From positions 2,624,978 to 2,688,977 of the forward strand of contig NZ_PYYB01000001.1 in the NCBI RefSeq assembly GCF_003044185.1: a DNA stretch of 64,000 bases, written 5' to 3'. Made by a program: the position numbers and the translations under genes. The notes under the pieces were generated by a model. The model did not search any database, was not told the DNA's origin, and worked only from the letters and a program-made list of their open reading frames with translations. Source of the stretch: Paraconexibacter algicola. GTDB taxonomy: Bacteria > Actinomycetota > Thermoleophilia > Solirubrobacterales > Solirubrobacteraceae. Positions 17,959 to 29,079 of the stretch are shown one piece after another (positions within the stretch are counted from its first letter, which is position 1; every line of letters starts with the position of its first letter).

Positions 17959-20900
17959 ATGGAGAGACTGCACACGTGGCTGCTCGCGGCGAGCGCCCTC
18001 ATCGTCGGCCTGACGGCCGCCGCACCGGCGTCCGCGGACGTCCTCATCGACGCGGTCCCCTCGGGGACGACCTACGGGCTCACGGTGACGGTGACCGGCG
18101 CGCCCGCGGAGGCGGTGGACCTGCGCACCCGACCGCTGCAGGCCCAGGGCGTCGACATCGACGCCGACGGTGCGGTGGCCTTCACCGCGGCCGGCGCGGA
18201 CGTCTGCTCGCCGACCGGCGACGAGACGGTGGCGACCTGCTTCTTCGGCCCCGACGGGTCGGCCCGCACGTTCGACGACACGATCGCGCTGACCGGCGGA
18301 CCGGGCGCCGACACGCTGCGCAACCAGTACTCCAACGCGCTGAACGTCGTCACCGTGACGTTCTCGGGCGGCCCCGGGGTCGTCGCCGACACGCTGCGCG
18401 GCGGGCTCGCCGACCGCGACGTCGTCACCTACGCCGACCGCGTCGCGCCGATCACGGCGACGCTCGCCACCCCGGCCGCCTCCGTCTCGGGCGCCGGCGA
18501 GGCGGGGGAGAACGACACGCTGAGCGGCCTCAAGCGCGTGATCGGCGGCAGCGGCGCGGACACGCTGAGCGCGACGGCCGGCGGTCGCGTCCTGGACGGC
18601 GGGCCGGGCGCGGACGTCCTCTCGGGCAACCCGAGCGAGGCCACGACGATGCTCGGCGGACCGGGCGACGACGTGCTCCACGGGCGCGGCGGCGGTGACA
18701 CCGCCGACGGGGGCGCCGACACCGACCTCTACCGCTACCTCGGCACGCCCAGCACGGTCGTCGCGTCGCTCGCCACCGGCACGGGCAACGCGGGCGTCGG
18801 CTCGCCGACCGACACGTTCACGGCGATCGAGCACCTCGAGGGCAGCACGGCCTCCGACACGCTCACCGGGGACGGCGGCCCCAACCACCTGATCGGGGGC
18901 GCCTCCGGCGACACCCTCATCGGCGGAGGCGGCGCGGACGAACTGCAGGGGGACGGCGGCAACGACAGCCTGGACGGCGGTGCGGGCGAGGACGTCCTGC
19001 GCGGCGGGGCCGACAGCGACACGCTCGTCGGCGGGCCTGACGCGGACGACCTGCAGGGGGATGCGGGCACGGACGTGGCGGGCTTCGGCGGGGCGGCGGG
19101 GCCGGTCGCCGTGGACCTCGCGGCGGGGACCGCGACGGGGGAGGGGACCGACACGCTGACCGCGGTCGAGCAGGTGCTCGGCAGCGCGTTCGGGGACACG
19201 CTGCGCGGCAGCGCGGGCCCGGACACGTTGACCGGCGGCGACGGCGACGACCTGCTGCAGGGCCTCGGCGACAACGACACCCTCGCGGGTGGGCCGGGAG
19301 CGGACACCGTCTCGTTCGCCGACCGGTCGCAGGCGGTGAGCCTCGGGCTCACCGATGCCGGCACCGGGTTCGCGGTCATCGGCGGGGCGGAGTTCGACAG
19401 CGTCAGCGCGGTCGAGCACGTCACGGGCGGCAGCGGTCCCGACTCGCTGGTGGGGAACGCCGCCGCGAACGAGCTGCGCGGCGGTCCGGGCGACGACATG
19501 CTCGTCGGCAACGGTGGCGACGACCTGCTCGACGGCGGGGCGGACGCGGACACCGCGAACTTCGCCTCCGCCACGGACGCGATCACCGCGGACCTGGCGG
19601 CGGGGACCGCGACGGGCGCGGGCAGCGACCAGCTCGTGGCGATCGAGCGGCTCTTCGGGGGCGCGGGCGCCGACCGTCTGAGCGGGGACGGCGCAGCGAA
19701 CCAGCTCGTGGGCGGTGCCGGTGACGACGAGCTGCAGGGCCGCGGCGGCGCGGACCTGCTCGTCGGTGGCGCCGACGCGGACACCGCGCGCTACGACGAG
19801 GCGCCCGGCCCGGTCGTCGCCAGCCTGGCGTCCGGGGCGGCCACCCTCGACGGGTACGGAGCGGAGGACCAGCTCGCGGTCGAGCACCTCGTCGGCGGGC
19901 CGCAGGCGGACATGCTCACCGGTGACGCGGCCGCCAACGACCTGGCCGGAGGCGGCGCGGACGACGTGCTCGTCGGGGCCGGCGGCGCCGACCGGCTCGA
20001 CGGCGGTCCCGGCCGCGACCGGGCCTCCTACGCCGCGGCCGCCGCCCCGGTGACGGCGGATCTCGCCGCGGGCACGACGGCCGACGACGGCACGGGCGCG
20101 ACCGACACGCTCACCACGGTCGAGGGACTCGAGGGCGGCACGGCCGCAGACACCCTCTCCGGCAGCGACGCCGCGGACCTCCTGATCGGCGGGGACGGGC
20201 CCGACGTCCTCACCGGTCGCGCGGGCGCCGACGACCTGCGCGGCGACGCGGGCGCCGACACCCTCGACGGCGGTGCGGGCGAGGACGACCTCGACGCCGG
20301 CGCCGACGACGACACGCTGCAGGCCCGCGACGGCGGGCGCGACCGGCTGATCTGCGGCACCGGGACCGACAGCGGGCTGCGCGACACCGACGAGACGCTC
20401 GTCTCCGCCGACTGCGAAGCCGTCCGCGCCCCGGATCCGGCGCCCGCCGACCCGACGCCGGCGCCCACCGGCCCGACGCCCGCCCCGCCGGCCGACACCA
20501 CGCCGCCCTCCTCCACGCCCGACCCGGCGCCGACGACCGCGAACCTCGAGCCGACCGCGGGGACCGTCCTCGTGCGGCTGCCCGGCAGCTCCACGTTCGT
20601 GCGGATCGAGGAGGCCACCTCGATCCCGACCGGCACGATCGTCGACGCCACCCAGGGCCGCGCGACGCTCGTGCGCGTCACCGCCACCGGCGTCGTCCAG
20701 CGCATGGAGTTCTACGACGGCGTGTTCCTCGTCCGCCAGCCGACCGCGCGCAACCCGTTCGTCGACGCCGAGCTCGTCGGCGGCGACCTGTCCGGCTGCC
20801 CCCGCACGAGCCCCGGCTACAAGGACTGGATCAGCGAGCAGCGCCGGCTCTTCCCGTCCACCCGCCCCCGCGCGCTGGCCCCGACCGCCACCGTGGCCGC

Positions 20901-21222
20901 GAAGAAGCGCAAGCGCGGCAAGGTCCGCAAGCTCTGGGGGTCCGGCAAGGGCGACTACCGCACGGTCGGGCGCGACGGTGCCGCCTCCGTCCGCGGGACC
21001 CGCTGGCTGACCGAGGACACCTGCACGGTCACCCGGATCACGGTCCGGGAGGGCGTCGTGAGCGTGCGCGACGGCGCGACCGGGGCGACGATCCTCGTGC
21101 GCGCCGGCCAGTCGGTGACCACGCCGTTCACGCTCGCCACGCTGCGGCGCATCGCCCGTGGCGGCCCGAGCGTCGGAACGCTCACCGCCAAGGCCAGGAA
21201 GCGGCTCGCGCGGCGCCGCTGA
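17959..21222 (+). CDS. Secreted RTX-like calcium-binding repeat protein with FecR-like C terminus
   Basis: A 1087-aa extracellular protein. ATG 17959 starts a signal peptide (residues 1-26, ending APASA). From about residue 90 to 810 there are many glycine/aspartate nonapeptides of the GGxGxDxLx type (for example [27 protein letters not shown]), arranged in blocks separated by repeated units ending AVEHLVGG or similar. These form calcium-binding parallel beta-rolls. A Pro/Thr linker (about 820-860) leads to a C-terminal FecR-like region with [17 protein letters not shown]. There is no adjacent type I secretion system; the Sec signal suggests another route. Internal duplication is evident. Confidence 0.88.
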   Translation: MERLHTWLLAASALIVGLTAAAPASADVLIDAVPSGTTYGLTVTVTGAPAEAVDLRTRPLQAQGVDIDADGAVAFTAAGADVCSPTGDETVATCFFGPDGSARTFDDTIALTGGPGADTLRNQYSNALNVVTVTFSGGPGVVADTLRGGLADRDVVTYADRVAPITATLATPAASVSGAGEAGENDTLSGLKRVIGGSGADTLSATAGGRVLDGGPGADVLSGNPSEATTMLGGPGDDVLHGRGGGDTADGGADTDLYRYLGTPSTVVASLATGTGNAGVGSPTDTFTAIEHLEGSTASDTLTGDGGPNHLIGGASGDTLIGGGGADELQGDGGNDSLDGGAGEDVLRGGADSDTLVGGPDADDLQGDAGTDVAGFGGAAGPVAVDLAAGTATGEGTDTLTAVEQVLGSAFGDTLRGSAGPDTLTGGDGDDLLQGLGDNDTLAGGPGADTVSFADRSQAVSLGLTDAGTGFAVIGGAEFDSVSAVEHVTGGSGPDSLVGNAAANELRGGPGDDMLVGNGGDDLLDGGADADTANFASATDAITADLAAGTATGAGSDQLVAIERLFGGAGADRLSGDGAANQLVGGAGDDELQGRGGADLLVGGADADTARYDEAPGPVVASLASGAATLDGYGAEDQLAVEHLVGGPQADMLTGDAAANDLAGGGADDVLVGAGGADRLDGGPGRDRASYAAAAAPVTADLAAGTTADDGTGATDTLTTVEGLEGGTAADTLSGSDAADLLIGGDGPDVLTGRAGADDLRGDAGADTLDGGAGEDDLDAGADDDTLQARDGGRDRLICGTGTDSGLRDTDETLVSADCEAVRAPDPAPADPTPAPTGPTPAPPADTTPPSSTPDPAPTTANLEPTAGTVLVRLPGSSTFVRIEEATSIPTGTIVDATQGRATLVRVTATGVVQRMEFYDGVFLVRQPTARNPFVDAELVGGDLSGCPRTSPGYKDWISEQRRLFPSTRPRALAPTATVAAKKRKRGKVRKLWGSGKGDYRTVGRDGAASVRGTRWLTEDTCTVTRITVREGVVSVRDGATGATILVRAGQSVTTPFTLATLRRIARGGPSVGTLTAKARKRLARRR

Positions 21223-21343
21223 CCCTGGACCGGGGTGACAACCGGTTTGTGGTGAATGGAGGTTTCGGGCGGCCCCGGCGCGTGACACGCTGCGCGACGG
21301 CGGCGTCGCCCGACGCCGGGGGGTTCCACGATGGAGGCAGGCG

Positions 21344-22270
21344 ATGTGCAGGGTCACGGCGTATCTCGGTGACGAGGCGGTGGTCGACGACCTCCTCTTC
21401 GGCGCGGACCGCGCGCTGGTGCGGCAGACGGTCGACTCGGAGCTCATGTCGCTGCTGAACCTCGGCGGCTTCGGGCTCGCCGCCTGGGACGCAGGCAGCC
21501 ACGACCCGGCCCGGCCGTTCACCTACCGCGTGCCGACGCTGCCGAACTTCGACCGCAACCTGCGCGCGCTGACCCGCAAGGTCCGCGCCCGCGCGCTCCT
21601 CGCCCACGTCCGCGGCGTCGTCTACGACGAGCGCGAGCGGATCGGCCCGCACAACCTGCACCCGTTCTGCTTCGACGGGGCGCACGTCGCGCTCGCCCAG
21701 AACGGCGACCTCTACGACTTCGGCGCCATGCGCTACGACCTGCTCGAGCACGTCGGTCCCGACCTCGCCAACCGCATCGAGGGCACCACGGACACCGAGT
21801 GGGTCTACGCGCTCGTGCTCTCCGGCCTGCCCGACCCGCTCGGCCCGGCGACGATCGACGACGCGACCGTCGCGGTCGAGCGCGCGCTCACCGTCCTGCG
21901 GGGGATCCGCGAGCGCCGCGGGATCCGCACGCAGTCCCCGGTGAACCTCGTCCTCTCCGACGGGGAGTGGCTGCTGACGACGCGCTTCGCCTACGACTAC
22001 GGCTGGTACCCCGACGACGACTCGTTCTTCGCCGGCGAGCGCGAGCACGACTTCACGACCCTCTGGTACACGACCGGTGGCGCGTTCGCCGGGCGCGACG
22101 GCACCTACGCGATGGGGGACGGCCCGACCACCTCGATCGTCGTGGCCTCCGAGCCGCTCACGCGCGACCACACCGGCTGGATCGAGGTGCCGGAGTACTC
22201 GATGCTCCGTGCGTTCCCGGACCCGGCCACCGCCGAGCTGACCATCGAGACGCGGGAGCTCCCGCTGTGA
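21344..22270 (+). CDS. Class II glutamine amidotransferase (YafJ-like)
   Basis: A 308-aa Ntn-type glutamine amidotransferase domain protein. Cys2 (MCRVTAYLG) is the expected N-terminal nucleophile after Met removal. The glutamine-binding signature appears as LLAHVR and the oxyanion segment as AQNGDLYDF. It carries no synthase domain, so the acceptor of the ammonia is unknown. A ribosome-binding site (GGAGGC, 21333-21338) precedes the ATG. Its stop overlaps the next gene's GTG (GTGA, 22267-22270), so it is translationally coupled to a cNMP-binding protein, an unusual partnership. Confidence 0.88.
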   Translation: MCRVTAYLGDEAVVDDLLFGADRALVRQTVDSELMSLLNLGGFGLAAWDAGSHDPARPFTYRVPTLPNFDRNLRALTRKVRARALLAHVRGVVYDERERIGPHNLHPFCFDGAHVALAQNGDLYDFGAMRYDLLEHVGPDLANRIEGTTDTEWVYALVLSGLPDPLGPATIDDATVAVERALTVLRGIRERRGIRTQSPVNLVLSDGEWLLTTRFAYDYGWYPDDDSFFAGEREHDFTTLWYTTGGAFAGRDGTYAMGDGPTTSIVVASEPLTRDHTGWIEVPEYSMLRAFPDPATAELTIETRELPL

Positions 22271-23238
22271 GCGGCCTGGTGCAGGAGCGGATGGCGTCGC
22301 TGCGCGACGACGTCCCGAGCTTCGCCGACATGGGCGACGAGGAGGCGGCGGTCGTCGCCGCGCTCGTGCGCCCCTTCTCCGCCCCCGCCGGGCAGCTGCT
22401 GCTGCGGCAGGGCGCCGCCGCCGGGGACCTCCACGTGCTCCGCTCCGGCCGGGTCGAGATCTCCTACCGCAGCGCCGGCGGCGCCCGCGTCGCCGTCGGC
22501 GAGGTCGGCCCAGGCGGCGTGCTCGGCGAGACCTCGCTGATCGGGCGGCGCCGCCGCTTCGCCGACGCGATCGCGCTCGAGGACGTCGAGGGCTGGGTCC
22601 TGCACGGTGGCGCGTTCGAGCAGCTGCGCACCGACGTGCGGCCCGGCGCCGTCGCGTTCACGCGGCGCATCGGCGACGTCGCGGTCCGGCGGCTGCGCGA
22701 GCGCTACGCCGCGCTCCAGCTCGCGGCCGGCGGCCCGTCCTACCCCGAGCCGCAGGACGTCGCGCTCCCGTCGCCGACCGCGCCCGAGTCCGCCGAGTAC
22801 CTGCGCGGGCTGCTGTGCTTCCGCTCGTTCGCGGACCCCGGCATGGTCGCCGACCTCTGCGACGGGCTGCGGCGCACCGAGCTGGCCCGCGGCACCACGC
22901 TGATCCCGCACGACCACGTGCCCGCGCACCTGCTGCTCGTCGTCCGCGGCGCGGTCGAGGTCAGCGTGCGCGGCGGCGAGGGCGCGCAGCGGGTGCGCCT
23001 CGCCGGGCCCGGGCGCTTCGTCGGCCACAACGGCGTCCTCGACGACGGGCCGAGCCCCGTCATGTGCCGGGCCCGCGAGCGGGTGGTCCTGCTCGGGCTG
23101 CCGCGCGAGCTCGTCCGGGCGGCGCTGGACTCGCCCGAGCCGCGCGACCGCGCGCTCACGCGGGCCGTGCACGAGGACGTCGTGCGCGCGCAGGCGCAGG
23201 CGGAGCGGCCGATGGCCCGCACCGCTGTGCGAAGCTGA
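22267..23238 (+). CDS. Protein with two cyclic-nucleotide-binding domains
   Basis: A 323-aa soluble protein with two CRP-type cNMP-binding domains in tandem (about residues 15-150 and 185-300) and no DNA-binding HTH. The first domain keeps the phosphate-binding cassette in the form VLGETSLIGRRRRFADAIA, with the Gly-Glu and Arg positions. The second is degenerate (FVGHNGVLDDGPSP, no Glu or Arg), so it may not bind nucleotide. The start overlaps the amidotransferase stop. The cyclase gene begins 7 nt after its stop. It looks like the receptor of a local cAMP circuit. Confidence 0.87.
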   Translation: MSGLVQERMASLRDDVPSFADMGDEEAAVVAALVRPFSAPAGQLLLRQGAAAGDLHVLRSGRVEISYRSAGGARVAVGEVGPGGVLGETSLIGRRRRFADAIALEDVEGWVLHGGAFEQLRTDVRPGAVAFTRRIGDVAVRRLRERYAALQLAAGGPSYPEPQDVALPSPTAPESAEYLRGLLCFRSFADPGMVADLCDGLRRTELARGTTLIPHDHVPAHLLLVVRGAVEVSVRGGEGAQRVRLAGPGRFVGHNGVLDDGPSPVMCRARERVVLLGLPRELVRAALDSPEPRDRALTRAVHEDVVRAQAQAERPMARTAVRS

Positions 23239-23245
23239 CGCGTGC

Positions 23246-25120
23246 GTGGGACCGCAGGGGGGCACAACCGGGGGACCGGGCCGGCTGGGCCGTGCGCGCG
23301 CGAGCCTGCGCGCGCAGCGCCTGCTCGTGCTGCCGCTGCTCGGCACGATCGCCATCGCGGTCGTGCTCGCCGCGACCCCGGTGCTCGACGGCCTCGAGCG
23401 CGCCTCGGGGGACGTCCGCTTCGCGGTCCGCGGCGAGCAGACGCCGCGCGAGGACCTCGTCGTCGTCGCGGTCGACGACCGGACCTTCAGCGACCTCGAC
23501 CAGCGCTGGCCGTTCCCGCGCTCGCTGCACGCCCGCGCGATCGAGCGGATCGCCGCCGACCGGCCCCGGGCGATCGTCTACGACGTGCAGTTCAGCGAGG
23601 AGACCGATCCGGACTGCGACCCCGACGACCCGGACATCACCGACGCGTGCATCGAGGCGATCGAGTCCGACAACGCGCTGCTGCTCGCGCTGCGCGAGGC
23701 GGGCGACGTGGTGCTCGCCACCACCGAGGTCTCGGCGGCCGGGCGACCGAACCTGCTCGGCGGCGACCCGGAGGCGCTCGCGTTCTCGCGCGCCCGCCCC
23801 GGGATCGCGCTGTTCCCGATCGACCCGGGCGGCGTGTACCGGCGCGGACGCGTGCGGCAGGCGGGCCTGCCGACGCTCGCCGTCGCGACCGCCGAGGTCG
23901 TCCGCGGCCGGCGCCTGGACCCCACGACGGTCCCGCAGGACCCGTTCCTGATCGACTACGCGGGCCCCCCGGGCACCGTCCCGCAGGTGTCGTTCTCCTC
24001 CGTCGTCGGGCCGCGCCCGGTGCCCCGCGGCACGTTCCGCGACCGGATCGTCGTCGTCGGCCCGGTCGCCACGACGCTGCAGGACGTGCACCCGACGTCG
24101 TTCGCGTCGGCCGGCGAGATGTCCGGGGCGGAGATCCAGGCCAACGCGATCGCGACCGTCCTGGACGGCTTCCCGCTGCGCACCGCGCCGCGCTGGCTCG
24201 CGGTCCTGCTCGCCGCGATGCTCGCCGGCCTGCCCGTCGCGGCCGGGGCGCGGCTGGGCGGCGGGGCGCGCAACGCCGCGCTCCTCGCGGCGGTCGCGCT
24301 CGTCGCCGCCGGGCTCCTCGTCGGCGCGGCGCTGCTCGCCTTCTCCGGCGGCTTCGTGCTGCCCGTCGCGGCGCCGCTGGTCGCGCTCGCGCTCGGCACC
24401 GTCGTGGCGCTCGTGACCGGCTCGGTCCGCGAGGCGGTCGAGCGCGAGTTCACCCGGCGCGTGTTCGCCCGGTTCGTCAGCGACGACGTCGTCGACCAGG
24501 TCCTCGCGCGCGCCGAGCGCGACGGCTCGCTGCGGCTCGGTGGCGAGCGGATGGAGACGACCGTGCTGCTCAGCGACATCCGCGGCTTCACGACCTTCAG
24601 CGAGCGCAACCGGCCCGAGGTCGTGCTCGAGCTCCTCAACCGCTACCTCTCGACGATGACCGAGGCGATCCTCGACCGCGGCGGCACCGTGACCGGCTTC
24701 CTCGGCGACGGCATCATCGCGGTCTTCGGGGCGCCCGTCCCGCACCCCGACCACGCCGACCGGGCGGTGCGGGCCGCCCAGGACATGCTCGTCCGCTGCG
24801 CCGCGTTCAACGCCGAGCTCGCCGCGGAGGGCCGCGACGTCGAGTTCCGCATGGGCATCGGGCTCAACAGCGGCCCGGTGATGGCCGGCAACGTCGGCAG
24901 CCAGCGGCGCCTCGACTACACGGTGATCGGGGACGTGGTGAACACCGCCGCCCGGCTCGAGGGCGCGACGAAGGGGACCCCGCACGACCTGTTCGTCGCC
25001 GGGGCCACGTACCAGGCGCTCCTCGAGGACCACCCCGAGCTCGTGTTCCACGACACGATCGCGCTGCGCGGCCGTGCGGCCGGCGTGCCGGTCTACGTGC
25101 CGCGGCCGACGGCGGAGTAG
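23246..25120 (+). CDS. CHASE2-domain class III adenylate/guanylate cyclase
   Basis: A 624-aa membrane signalling enzyme. TM1 is at about residues 25-45. The extracellular CHASE2 sensor runs to about residue 310 (VVVAVDDRTFSDLDQRWPFPRS near its start). Three C-terminal membrane helices (about 315-395) lead to the catalytic domain (about 435-600). Metal ligands D444 (LLSDIRGFT) and D488 (FLGDGIIAVFG), D563 (VIGDVVN) and the transition-state Asn/Arg (VNTAARLE) are present. The position usually held by the substrate Lys is Gly484, so nucleotide preference is uncertain. GTG 23246 is used. The last 28 nt overlap the convergent gene. Confidence 0.9.
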   Translation: MGPQGGTTGGPGRLGRARASLRAQRLLVLPLLGTIAIAVVLAATPVLDGLERASGDVRFAVRGEQTPREDLVVVAVDDRTFSDLDQRWPFPRSLHARAIERIAADRPRAIVYDVQFSEETDPDCDPDDPDITDACIEAIESDNALLLALREAGDVVLATTEVSAAGRPNLLGGDPEALAFSRARPGIALFPIDPGGVYRRGRVRQAGLPTLAVATAEVVRGRRLDPTTVPQDPFLIDYAGPPGTVPQVSFSSVVGPRPVPRGTFRDRIVVVGPVATTLQDVHPTSFASAGEMSGAEIQANAIATVLDGFPLRTAPRWLAVLLAAMLAGLPVAAGARLGGGARNAALLAAVALVAAGLLVGAALLAFSGGFVLPVAAPLVALALGTVVALVTGSVREAVEREFTRRVFARFVSDDVVDQVLARAERDGSLRLGGERMETTVLLSDIRGFTTFSERNRPEVVLELLNRYLSTMTEAILDRGGTVTGFLGDGIIAVFGAPVPHPDHADRAVRAAQDMLVRCAAFNAELAAEGRDVEFRMGIGLNSGPVMAGNVGSQRRLDYTVIGDVVNTAARLEGATKGTPHDLFVAGATYQALLEDHPELVFHDTIALRGRAAGVPVYVPRPTAE

Positions 25121-26079
25121 CCCCCGCCGTACGGGTTCTCGGGCGGCTGCACGTCGCCCTCGGTCGGCACCGGGTCGGTCGCGGTGCGCGGGGGCGCCCC
25201 GGCTCGCACCGTCGGGCAGCCGCGGCGGCCGCCGGACCCGCGCCACGGCAGCCGCACGCTGACGGCCGAGGCGTTGTTGCGCTCGTCGAGCTCGACGAAG
25301 CGGTTGGACGGGTCCGCCTTGTGGACGTACGCGAAGCAGCCGGAGAACCCGGTCACGTCGATCCAGTTCTGCGGGTAGCGCCACGGGTAGATGTCCGCCC
25401 AGCCGACCGAGGTGCCGAGCGTCACGCGGCTGATCGGCCCCTTCTGCGAGCAGGCGCCGTACTGCCGGGTCCGCGGCGAGCCGCGGTAGGGGCGGCGGGT
25501 GGCGAGCGACCGCACCCGCGTGAGGTCCCGGTAGCAGTAGAAGATCTTCGGCCCGGTGCGCACGAGGCGGGTGCGGAAGCCCTGCGCGTCGAGCGCCCAG
25601 AGCTCGAAGCCCGCCGCGTCCTCGAACTTCCAGTACGTGCCGCGGGTCCGCGTGTCGAAGAAGCGGATGCTGCCGTTGGGTGGCTGCACGCGGGTCGTCG
25701 CGGCGGTCCGGCCGCGCAGCACCTGCCGGGCGGACATCCGCGTGCGGGTGATCCGCCGGCCGCGCACCTCCAGCGGCCCGTCCCCGACGTTCACGATCGC
25801 GTTGGTCGTCGCCAGCAGCGACCGGCCCTTCTTCGTGCGCAGCAGGTGGAAGCCGTAGGGCGTGCGCATCACGAGGTCCGGGCAGCGCAGCCGCAGCTCC
25901 GGGCGCCGGCACGGGTTCGGATCCACCGCGGGCGCCGGCGTCGGGGTCGGCGTGGGCGTCGCGACCGGGGTCGGCGCCGGTGTCGGAGCCGGATCCTGGG
26001 CGACGGCGGACGCGGCCACGGAGCCGCCGAGGGCGACGAGGGCGAGCGGGAGAAGGAGCGGGCGGGACAGGCGCGACAT
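25093..26079 (-). CDS. Secreted lysyl-oxidase-like protein lacking the copper histidines
   Basis: A 328-aa extracellular protein. A signal peptide (about residues 1-27) and a Pro/Thr spacer precede a domain that follows the bacterial lysyl-oxidase pattern: CPDLVMRTPYG, VNVGDGPLEVRGRR, and GWADIYPWRYPQNWIDVTG with a final SNRFVELDERNN. The family normally has an HxH-type copper site where this protein reads RGTYWKFEDAAGFELW, with no His. It is therefore probably not an active amine oxidase and may be a structural or binding protein. The short C-terminal tail is encoded antisense to the end of the cyclase gene. Confidence 0.75.
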   Translation of the reverse strand: MSRLSRPLLLPLALVALGGSVAASAVAQDPAPTPAPTPVATPTPTPTPAPAVDPNPCRRPELRLRCPDLVMRTPYGFHLLRTKKGRSLLATTNAIVNVGDGPLEVRGRRITRTRMSARQVLRGRTAATTRVQPPNGSIRFFDTRTRGTYWKFEDAAGFELWALDAQGFRTRLVRTGPKIFYCYRDLTRVRSLATRRPYRGSPRTRQYGACSQKGPISRVTLGTSVGWADIYPWRYPQNWIDVTGFSGCFAYVHKADPSNRFVELDERNNASAVSVRLPWRGSGGRRGCPTVRAGAPPRTATDPVPTEGDVQPPENPYGGGYSAVGRGT

Positions 26080-26265
26080 CGAGCGCGGGAATCATGGCGG
26101 TCCGGGGTCACGGATGCGCCGCGCCCCGCGAACGTGGCACCCTGACGCGCGCCGGGACCCGGCGCTGTGTGCGGCATGTCCGGCACGCCGCCGGGGCGAA
26201 TGCGTAGGCTCGTCGGTGTTCCAGGGACCGGCGGTGGCGTCGGCCCGACACGGGGGAGAGGTCTC

Positions 26266-28415
<2,150 letters not shown>

Positions 28416-28419
<4 letters not shown>

Positions 28420-29042
28420 GCGACGCGCTCGTCCTCGGCTTCGGCCTCGGGTTCGTCGTGGCCGCCGCGATCGGCCCGATCTCGCTGCTGTGCATGCGCA
28501 CGGTCCTGCGCGGCTCGCTGCGCGGCGGCGTGGCCATCGGTGCGGGGGCGGCCGTGGTCGACGCGACCTACGCCCTGCTCGGGGCGCTCGGCGCCGGCCA
28601 GGTCCTGCAGATCGACGCGCTGGCGCTCGCGCTCGGGCTCCTCGGCGCCGCCGTGATCGCCACGCTCGGCCTGCGGACGCTGTGGTCGGCGTTCCGGGTG
28701 CGGATGGGAGGCGAGGCGACCGAGGAGGTCGCCGGCCCGCGCGCCGCGTTCGCGACCGCCCTGGCGGCGACGGCGTCCAACCCGATGACGATCGCCTCGT
28801 GGGCGGCGGTGTTCGCCGCCGCCTCGACGGCCGGAGCGGCCGACGGCCCGGGCGCCACCGCCCTGCTCGTGGCGGGCGTGGGGCTCGGGACGCTGACGTG
28901 GTTCACGGTCCTGTCGCTCGCGCTCGCCGTGGCGCGCCGCCGGGTGGGGGAGCGGCTGCTGCGCGCGATCGACGTCGGCAGCGGCCTCGGGCTGCTGCTG
29001 TGCGCCGGCCTGCTCGGCCGACGCACGCTGCAGGACGGGTGA
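28416..29042 (+). CDS. LysE/RhtB-family exporter
   Basis: A 208-aa six-helix membrane transporter, expected to export amino acids or related small molecules. The N-terminal helix has GLGFVVAAAIGPISLLCMRT, matching the family G-x(n)-GP-S signature. ASNPMTIASWAAVFAA is the family NP motif. The start overlaps the stop of the ASH-repeat gene by 4 nt, so the two are translationally coupled, although no functional link is obvious. A 10-bp hairpin follows immediately. Confidence 0.88.
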
Positions 29043-29067
29043 GGCGCCCGCCGGACCGGCGGGCGCC
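29043..29067. terminator. Bidirectional terminator hairpin
   Basis: Perfect 10-bp stem GGCGCCCGCC / GGCGGGCGCC with a 5-nt GGACC loop. It starts directly after the lysE stop and lies 13 nt from the stop of the convergent collagen-like gene. There is no T-tract, as is usual in this GC range. Confidence 0.8.
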
Positions 29068-29079
29068 CTCCCCGGCGGT

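Noticed and set aside
17134-21522. Minus-strand extension of the typA frame (2090 aa in total)
   Set aside because: The part beyond ATG 17133 is antisense to the methyltransferase and RTX genes. It has only low-complexity Val/Arg/Gly/Ala sequence; BipA homology starts at 17133.
23156-26095. Long overlapping frames on the minus strand (979 aa) and the plus strand (967 aa)
   Set aside because: Both are shadows of the CHASE2 cyclase and lysyl-oxidase-like genes, which have clear motifs.
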